From: Pseudopyrenochaeta lycopersici
Taxonomy: Eukaryota; Ascomycota; Dothideomycetes; Pleosporales; Pseudopyrenochaetaceae
Assembly (NCBI GenBank): GCA_003313425.1
Contig: NHZP01000001.1
Coordinates: 992,001-1,056,000 of the forward strand
Reading direction: 5' to 3'
Length of the DNA stretch: 64,000 nt
A program made the translations under genes and the position numbers. A model generated the notes under the pieces. That model saw nothing but the letters and a program-made list of their open reading frames with translations. It searched no databases and was not told the origin of the DNA. Of the stretch, positions 56,483-64,000 are shown one piece after another (positions within the stretch are counted from its first letter, which is position 1; each line of letters begins with the position of its first letter).

Positions 56483-58922
56483 CTAGTAGGAAGAAGATGC
56501 CAGAGAGCTATTCTCTGCATTGACACGTCTGCGTCTACATCCCTCGCACTGGCAATGCATATCCATCTCCATATCTGCCAGACCAGCCGAGTTTCTTTGC
56601 ACCCTGAAACTTGTGAGGCGCCGATTGAATAGACCAGGTGCTCCGAGTCCCAGCTCAACAACCTTCCCAGATGAATTGGAGTCCTTGGTGGAAGTGACTT
56701 CCTCGCTATGCGTCTCGATGACGCCAACGAGGCCATCGATCCTGTTTAAATGCCCAAGATCACTGGCGCTCATGGAGCCAATCGCTGGGATGTCACCCTT
56801 GTTCAGACTGTTTGTGATTCTCGCCACGGCCAGTGCATCCAGCATGGCTGTCCATGTGGGAACTTGGTAGATATACCAGGCGAGAAAGGCCAATCCAATT
56901 AGTTGGGCAAGTAAAAGTACTGACACAACGACCTTGCCAGAAAGGGAGACAACTGGCTTTGGTATATACTGCCCAGCGGCGGAGTAGATTGGGCGAGCAG
57001 TAAAGCCCTCCGTTTTATCAACTGTTTGGAGCAGCATTGCCTGATTGGCGAAGAAGCTTTGGGCAATTATGTCAGCAAATCTGTTCGACTCCACTGATAT
57101 CACAGCTCATCGTCATGGCTTTGGAAGAAGAGTCTATGGATCGGGGTTCTACTCACACACTAGCTGAGAGGTACCTCACACCTGAATCGGTATTATTGAA
57201 CGTCGCTGCTATGAACTTCGTCATGATCGCAGTAAGACGTTGATCACTATCCTCGCCTGAGTTCGTGCAAGGATCGATATACTGCTCATGGCCATTGAAG
57301 GCAGAAAACGGCATGCGACCAGATTGACAAACTTGTGACATTGCTAGAGCCGAAGTGGCATTAGTAGAGCTGTCAGCAAGTGCGAAGAGTGATTGGTCTC
57401 CAAATATGGCGATAATAGACGTCATCAGAGGGCCAGACATGGTAAGATTCGTATTGTTAGAGCCAGGAGTGGCTGGCCAAGTGGAATTCCATGTATCACG
57501 GACTGGCCAGCCTTCGATATCAGTGAGTCTATCCTCAACTAACGGTCGCCGCCATCTGCCATCTACGATGTACGTTCTCGCCTCACTCCAGACGTTTGCC
57601 ATCCAATCGTTGTATTCTGCATTCCTTGCGTTTGGATCTGGTTCGTCCCAGCGGTCCAAGAGGAGACCTTGTGTATACTCGTTCCGATAGTTGCCCAACT
57701 CGAAATACCCTCGTGTGGTTTGCACGGAGCAGTGGCGTGTGAGGTTCCATGTTTCGGGAGAGTTGAGATTGCCCGAAGCATCAACAAACATTTCTTCGGC
57801 TATATCGTGTCTGTTGCGGGTGACTTGCCAAGGAAATATGCCACGCTGGCCAGGAACACATAATCTGATAGTCAGCTGTTCACTTCGTCCAAAAGAAGTT
57901 GTGAATGGGCTGTCGCCGGGACAAGAGGATGGGAAAGCTTCTCGATCGATTGCTTCGCATGTAACTGTCGAGTTCAGTCTCATGGCTCGATGTCGGAGCA
58001 TACCAGTCGTAGTTCCATTAGGGAGCGCTGATACGAAATAGCCTCTTGGCCCTTCGTTCCACGGACCTAATTGCTTACCAAACATGATTTGTAGGCTAAA
58101 GGGATAGGGATGTCCGAAATCCGGCCATAATAGTCGAGGTGGCTCGTTGGGGGTAAATGAAGCCAGCGTGTTCGCCAAATCCTGTACAACAACATCTTCC
58201 GGTATGTTGGCCAGGTCATCCGGCTCGGGATCATAGCCTAGGACACGGAGAGTTGACGGCCGCCCAGACCGTCGCGTTACCAGATTATCCTGACTGGTCA
58301 TAACTAGAGCTTGTTCGGTGGACACTACACCTTCGCGAATAGGTTGTTGGATACCGCATATCAAGATGAACAAAGTAGCCAGCCAAAGAAAAACGCTGCC
58401 TGGTCCAGTCCAGTTACGCTGCCCCTCGTGATGATTCTTCCTTTTCCACGGCGGCCATGCTTCCTGAAGGATACCCAAATTCGACCATCCTCGATCCGCG
58501 GGCGCGAATGCTTGTCGCACGCTGACAGACTGGCTTTTATGGCGTTTTTGCGTGTACACTACAGCGGCCTGGGCCAACAGGGCAGAAATGATTGGGATGG
58601 TTACAATACTTGCGAATGAATTTAGGACTGCAAGGGCATTGACAAGGCGCCGATGTAATGTCAGAGATTGTGGTGTTAGTCCAGATTGATCCAGATATGA
58701 GGGTCTGTCTGCAGGATGGTAGGCCAGAACGCAGGTCAACACCCAGGGGATGATGAGCAGAGGAACATACAAGGCGAGGAGTTGCAAAGCACGGTGTCTG
58801 TAACGGAGTGTTGATCGTTTGGGAGAATGTTGAGGCTTCTGTAACGGGGGAATTAGGGTGTGAGAAGGTCCGGTGCTATCCCTGGCATGCGTCCTGTCAA
58901 CCTTATCTGGGGCAAATGACAT
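56483..58922 (-). CDS. Fungal multi-pass membrane protein with large glycosylated domain
   Basis: Exons are 57182-58922 and 56483-57093, joined across an 88-nt intron, giving 783 residues. Four strong hydrophobic segments are seen: LLALYVPLLIIPWVLTCVLA (about 45-70), LNSFASIVTIPIISALLAQA (about 95-125), VFLWLATLFILICGIQ (about 175-195), and VVVSVLLLAQLIGLAFLAWY near 630. Between the third and fourth there are over 400 residues with many N-glycosylation sequons (NGTT, NSTV, NLTR, NSTW, NLTM, NNTD), so this part probably lies outside the cytoplasm. The cytosolic tail has a Cys/Arg-rich patch (CQCEGCRRRR). Similar proteins occur in multiple copies in many Pezizomycotina, from memory, with no known function. 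Confidence 0.75.
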
Positions 58923-59573
58923 TCTGTCGAAAGAGTGACGAAAAGTTTGGACTCATCCAGCTCTTGCAAGCTAGCAAAAGTGGAGGGAGAAGAACGAGGG
59001 CCCAACTTCTATAAGTGAACATCTGCTTTGTGAAATGAGATGGGCCAAGAAGTGTTGTTTGGAGGCCTGAGCGAGCCAAGTTACGCACTGCCGCTTTCCG
59101 CTTTCAAGGTGCTCAAGTCTATGTTTGGACCGAAAACGTATTCCATTTGGGATGTAAATCATGCCTCTTCGCCACAGTCCAAGTCGGCACTGCTCCTCGA
59201 TATAGACTTCCCAACACTCAGGCCTACTACAGGCTCGTATCTGCGGCATGAAGCCATCTCGAAGCAAGGCAGGATGTAGTGATGTCATCACGCATGGTAA
59301 TTTGAGCTGCGATTCAAATGTTTCAGTCTGGAAGTCGTTTTAGAAAATATGGTCATGGACAGTGCGAATGGCAACTTGTTGGTGTTGAGGTTGTGAGACA
59401 TGACGTCGGCTGGCCGAAGCGAGTGTTTGCCTGCGAGACCCTGGCGGTGCTAGCTTGATAGCAATTGCTGCCTCTTGGACCACACCCCCCGATGGAAACC
59501 CACGCGTGCGGATCCTTTGAGCTCAAATAGACGGCTTAGCTCTCACCCACACAGGCGCCCGGCTCATCTCGCC
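58923..59573. other. Intergenic: divergent promoter of membrane protein and VID27
   Basis: Contains ACGCGT at 59502-59507 and C-rich sequence just before the VID27 start. No gene supported. Confidence 0.5.
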
Positions 59574-62088
59574 ATGTTCATGCTCCGCAACCGTAAGTCT
59601 GCCTGCCTGCATCTGCCCCTCCCCCGCTATTGCGCGAGACCCTGACTTGCGGCCGCAGTGAGCAAATTCGTCTTCGGCGACAGCTCCAAGGAAACCATCG
59701 TCGAGATTGCCCAGGGCCAGCTCTACCTCGTCCGGCCGCGCTCCGTCAAGGGCTACTCGGAGCTCATCTTCAAAGACGCCGCTGCCACCATCCGCCGCAC
59801 AGGACAGGAGTTCCAGTACCAGCTCGTCGTCCAGCGCGCCTACGAAGAAGGCGAGGAGGACCTGCTAGCAGAAGAAGGTGGCGAGGACGCGGTGCTCGAC
59901 GCGCTAGCCGGCGACAAGGACGAGAAGACGTTCCTGCTTGACGAGGACCTGCGCTTTCGCGACGACGTGCGCTCCACTGGCGAGAAAATATTCGCCTGGC
60001 GCGACCTCAGCGGTGACGTCGACGACCTCTGGGAGTTTGTGTGCGACGCCTCAGTCAAGCCCGAGACTGCTGCCCTGTTCGAGCGCGTTGCCCTGCAGTG
60101 CCAGTACGAGCGCAAGTTCAGGCGCAGCCACGAACACGCGACCGAAGACGACCTCGAAGCCTTAGCATACTACGAAGAACCTATCCCCGACGCGAGCCCT
60201 ATCACTAGCCCAACGTCCCTGCCCGCCCCGCCACCCACCACCGAAGAGCTCTTCCCCAACACAGCCAAGGAGAATATGGTGAAGAAGGTAGCCGGCAAGG
60301 GCAAGGCCCCGCAGGAAAATGAAGACCCCACAGCAGCGCCGCCATCTGCCAATCAACCAGAGGCTCTGGAAACACTGGCAGAAGGCATAGCTGAACTCCA
60401 TCTGTTTGACTTCCCCTCCGGCACCTTCGTCAAGCAGGACGCCAAGGTGCACGCCTCAGTCACCGAGATTGGCAACTGGAACTACTGGCTGCACATTGTC
60501 GGCGATGAGCGGGAGTGGCTAGGCCAGCCCATTGTCGAGGACATTAACCCTGTCTTCAACTATGAGTTCAAGTCGTTCATCTTCAACCATTACCTAGATG
60601 ACGGCTCGGCATACTCGTGGCTTCTGCGTTTCAATGAGCAAGAAGAGCTGGAAAACATTCAGAATGGTGTCATGCAGGCGCTTTGGGAGCATCTGAACCA
60701 GGTCAAGTGGCAGAAGGCGAAGGATACAGACCGGGAGTATGTCCTCGAGGCCTTTCAAGATCTCACCATGAAAGACGCTCCCGACGAAGAGCAGGAAGAA
60801 GAAGACGAAGAGGAGTTTGAGAGTTCGAACGACCAGCAGAGCGAACACTACGACTCAGATGAATCAGAGGACGATGTTGAAACAGGGCCAAAAGATGGGG
60901 CTGAGAACTCACAACTGGCGGTTGGCTACAAGCACGACCGGTCGTTCGTCGTTCGCGGCAACAAGATTGGTGTCTTCAAACACACGGCAGATAATCAGCT
61001 TCAGTTCTCAACCACCATTTCGAACGTCAAGACGCCGAAGGGCAAGGCCTTCAACCCCAACAAGGTCATGCTTCACCAACAGGATCAGGACATGATCCTA
61101 CAGAACCTAGATAATCCTCACGCATTGTATCGGATGGATCTCGAAACTGGCCAGGTTGTGGATGAGTGGAAGGTTCACGATGACATTCCTGTAAAGGTCT
61201 TCGCACCAGAGAATGTAAGTACAAAGAGACTATATATTGCAGCCAAAAGCTAACAAGCCCCAGAAATTTGCCCAGATGAGCGGAGAGCAAACCTTCCTAG
61301 GCCTTTCTGGCAATGCGCTCTATCGCGTTGACCCTCGCTTGGCCGGCAACAAGCTTGTCGATGATCAGCTCAAGCAATATGTCACCAAGAACGCTTTCTC
61401 GGCTGCTGCAACAACTGAGAAGGGACACATTGCAGTCGCATCTGAGAAGGGAGATATTCGGCTGTTCGACAGGCTCGGAATCAACGCTAAGACGCTCATC
61501 CCTGCCCTTGGTGACCCCATTATCGGCATGGATGTATCGGCCGACGGTCGGTGGGTCCTTGCCACTACGCGAACTTATCTCCTCCTCATCGACGCACTCC
61601 AAAAGGGAGGGAAAAACGACGGCAAACTTGGCTTCGAGAAGTCCTTCGCAAAGGACGACAAGCCACAACCCCGTCGTCTCGCCCTCACGCCCGCCCACGT
61701 CGCGCAATTCCAGCACGAGACCAAGGCGCCTATCTCGTTTACCACTGCGCGCTTTAACACTGGTCTCGACGACAAAGAAACGACCATTATCACCGCCACG
61801 GGTCCGTTCATTGTTACCTGGAGCTTAAAGAAGGTTCTGGCCAACCGCCGGGACCCATACAGCATCAAGCGATATGCTGAGGAGGTCAAGGCAGACAACT
61901 TCAAGTTTGGCTCTGATAAGAATCTTATCGTGGCCCTGCCAAACGAGGTCGACATGGTTGCTAGGCGTGCTCTGCAGAAGCCGACGCGCGAGAGTATCGC
62001 GACACCCTCAAGGGTCGGTGCAAATAGACGGAGCGGTGTACGGGGAAGCTACTTGGGCAGGAACGACATTGTGAATAGTCCATATTAG
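59574..62088 (+). CDS. VID27: VID27-family cytoplasmic protein
   Basis: Vacuolar import and degradation family; the yeast gene was found in a screen for defective breakdown of fructose-1,6-bisphosphatase, and its biochemical role is unclear. Exons are 59574-59592, 59659-61214 and 61264-62088, giving 799 residues (yeast 782). The N-terminus (FMLRNLSKFVFGDSSKETIV) and the PH-like region up to residue 200 match the family. Acidic blocks occur near residue 400. The C-terminal half is WD40-like: SFVVRGNKIGVFKH, LQFSTTISNVKTPKGK, DQDMILQNLDNPHALYRMDL, then FAQMSGEQTFLGLSGNALYRVD. The first exon is only 19 nt; an upstream ATG is not needed. Strong identification. Confidence 0.92.
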
Positions 62089-63826
62089 GTGGATTGACAG
62101 TCTTGGCTTGGATTTGTTTTCAATAGTCTGGAGAGGACATAATGGTAGGGGTATATGGTGGTGGTAGTGATACTTTCGGCACTGGCGTTTGATTTCTCAC
62201 TCAGAGCAACGTAAAGCGATGCAACAGCAATCGCAGTACGCGGTACTGAAACTGATTCCCCTAGATCGAACGACGAATAAATGAATGATGATTCCGATTT
62301 CACAGTAGTCCACTAGTTGTATAAGACGAAGTTACGACCACCAAGTATTTGACTGATGAAATGCGAACTGCCAGGCGCCTCTCTAAGCCCAAACCTTAGT
62401 TCCGTGCTACTCAAACGAGGAAACCAATGTGAGGACCTCGTCCGACGACAAATACTAACTATCATACCCAACAGTTTGCGCCATGCGATGAAAAGACCAC
62501 AGGTTTATTTCATTTGCTTGCTGTGCGGCCGGCCCTTTCGCTAATTGGCGCCGAAACGCTCTCGCCACCGTTCAACGCTAGGATCCAGCTCGTGAGCGCC
62601 GCCGATCAGACATCTTCCGGCATCAGTGCGTCAATATGCCTGTAAGTCTTGAAAAGGCAACCTTGTCATATGCTTGACGTCGGCCGAGCTCCAGCAATCG
62701 AGATTTTGATGCGACGCATCAGCACTTGGCATGCTTTGTTATTGATGCTGTGATGCTTGCACATATTAGCACATATGGGTAATTTTCGAAATGTCATGCC
62801 TATATGGGATTGTTTACTCAGTGCAGCTCGGTACGGTCCGTCTTGGCTCAAGGTCAACACGTTTTCTGATGCGAGTAAGCAATGGGGTACGAGATCCAGA
62901 ACTTTGCTAAGCACAGCAATCGGGGAGTATCCTTTTGAGATTTCTACGCAGAAATTGATGATGGTTGTCCGGGTTGATGGGTCACTTCGGTTCCATGAGG
63001 TACACTTATTCGTCAAGAAGCGGTACCTGAGAGGTCCCGAGTTAATTTTATGTCACTAACCAAACTCGATATTGCTGCATAGATTTCTCTCGCTAGTGTT
63101 GGGTTTCAGTTTTGCTCCTGCAGCCACGTTTGGAGGTTTTGAACGCATTTTCGAGTAATTGGCCAGTCGCTAGGAAGTTACTGTGAATGACGTCAATTTC
63201 ACGCTCGGAGAGAAGGCCTTCGGAGGGAAAGCCTTGAAAGATAAGAAGACCCTGCGTCGTCAACGACCCAGTATCTGTGAGAACAGTGGGGCAATTATCC
63301 AGAAAGGACGTGCAGACGGTCGACATATTGAAAGCCTTGTCGGAGCACGCTCGGCTTTTACTCACCTTGAACCACATGGCGAGACTTGCGCCATGCCTAA
63401 TTCGCACTAGTGTGCGGCAACTATCGACAAGCCTTCCGTCAACTAAACATTGAGCATTCGAGATGAACAGTTTCCGAGCGAACTCCGTCAGGCTGTCTCT
63501 CATTTCAAATTTGACAAAAACTTTGATAAGAAACGTTGTAGGTATATATATTGAGAGATGCGCCGCCCATACATGCAGATCAGTCCATTCGACCAGAATC
63601 ACAATTGCATCACTCTTCCGTACTATCAGCTCATATCCCCTGGATAGTTCTTATCTGTGCATACTGCCTTGGAAGCACGGTCACTATTACACATACGAAG
63701 ATCATTTCTACATATCTGAACCAACATAAATTCACATTCTCGACGTCACTTATATAAGGAAGAGTCGACTCGATAAACTCAACACTGGTCATTGAACCTA
63801 TCGAAAACCACGAAATCCAAACAGCC
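62089..63826. other. Intergenic region at the right side
   Basis: 1.7 kb. A minus-strand frame of 169 codons (63093-63602) has no recognised domain and may be spurious; an orphan gene cannot be excluded. TATATAAG near 63751 and a CRE-like GACGTCAC at 63742-63749 precede the final gene. Confidence 0.45.
63742..63758 (+). promoter_or_regulatory. TATA box and CRE-like site of the edge gene
   Basis: GACGTCAC is followed two bases later by TATATAAGG, about 75 bp before the ATG at 63827. The arrangement suggests an inducible, TATA-dependent promoter. Confidence 0.5.
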
Positions 63827-64000
63827 ATGGCTGAAGAAGCCATAAGAAACCCTCGGTCGCGAGACTTCGCCAACCCAACACATGCCGTACCCGACGACAG
63901 CTCTTCTGAGAAAACCCGCGTCGATGCCGACAGGCCGGAAGAACCCATCCGCCGCATCCCCACCATCGAAGACGTCGTCAATCTCCCCCTCCGAACCCTC
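63827..64000 (+). CDS. Unidentified protein, truncated by the window edge
   Basis: The open frame from 63827 gives 58 residues before the window ends: polar and charged, with blocks NPRSRDFANPTHA, SSSEKTRVDADRPEEP and a more ordered end (RRIPTIEDVVNLPLRTL). No signal peptide. A convincing TATA element lies about 75 nt upstream. Too little is visible to name it; it might be a metabolic or signalling gene with a disordered N-terminus. Confidence 0.55.
   Translation, partial: MAEEAIRNPRSRDFANPTHAVPDDSSSEKTRVDADRPEEPIRRIPTIEDVVNLPLRTL

Noticed and set aside
63093..63602. A 169-codon minus-strand frame
   Set aside because: No recognised domain, overlapping plus-strand frames and no promoter signal; kept only as a possibility in the intergenic note.

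Overview
The window is nuclear DNA of a filamentous ascomycete (Pezizomycotina). A Dothideomycete, perhaps Pleosporales, fits best, but the class is an inference. The evidence is short spliceosomal introns (mostly 45-65 nt, GT-AG with a few GC-AG), single-gene transcription units on both strands, and typical fungal families: a HET-domain gene, a tyrosinase with N-terminal signal peptide, an Ssr4 chromatin-remodelling subunit, fungal acyltransferase-3, flotillin and stomatin, and an AIM9-like phosphotransferase. I rebuilt the gene models by joining reading frames across splice sites whose phases agree.

Layout. 0-5.1 kb (minus strand): RPL10 (cut by the left edge), RPL30 and the replicative helicase subunit MCM2. 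5.6-13 kb: a UBR7/Mlo2-like UBR-box protein (+), a secreted Ser/Thr/Pro-rich protein (-) and a kinesin-10 with a helix-hairpin-helix tail (+). 13-25 kb: a conserved hypothetical (-), flotillin (+), a patatin-like protein with a Gly in place of the nucleophile Ser (+), two tandem SANT/Myb-like small genes (-), and Ssr4 (+). 26-45.9 kb: tyrosinase (+), acyltransferase-3 (+), stomatin (-), a long coiled-coil protein (-), the oligosaccharyltransferase subunit OST3 (+), a DUF5923/DUF4449-type protein (-) and NAD-malic enzyme (+).

46.8-56.4 kb differs from the rest. It holds a HET-domain pseudogene with a frameshift and two in-frame stops, an intron-containing tRNA-Ala(AGC), decayed T-arm-like repeats, a duplicated tRNA 5' half about 4.8 kb away, a small orphan ORF, an AIM9-like kinase gene and long AT-rich tracts without genes. 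It reads as an accessory pocket between housekeeping genes. From 56.5 kb on there is a four-pass membrane protein (-), VID27 (+) and the first exon of an unidentified gene at the right edge.

I found no complete transposon, CRISPR array or obvious biosynthetic cluster. The best leads are the patatin-like protein lacking its nucleophile Ser, the tandem SANT-like pair with a TAG at a conserved Trp codon, the structured RPL30 intron, and the tRNA-derived debris beside the HET pseudogene.
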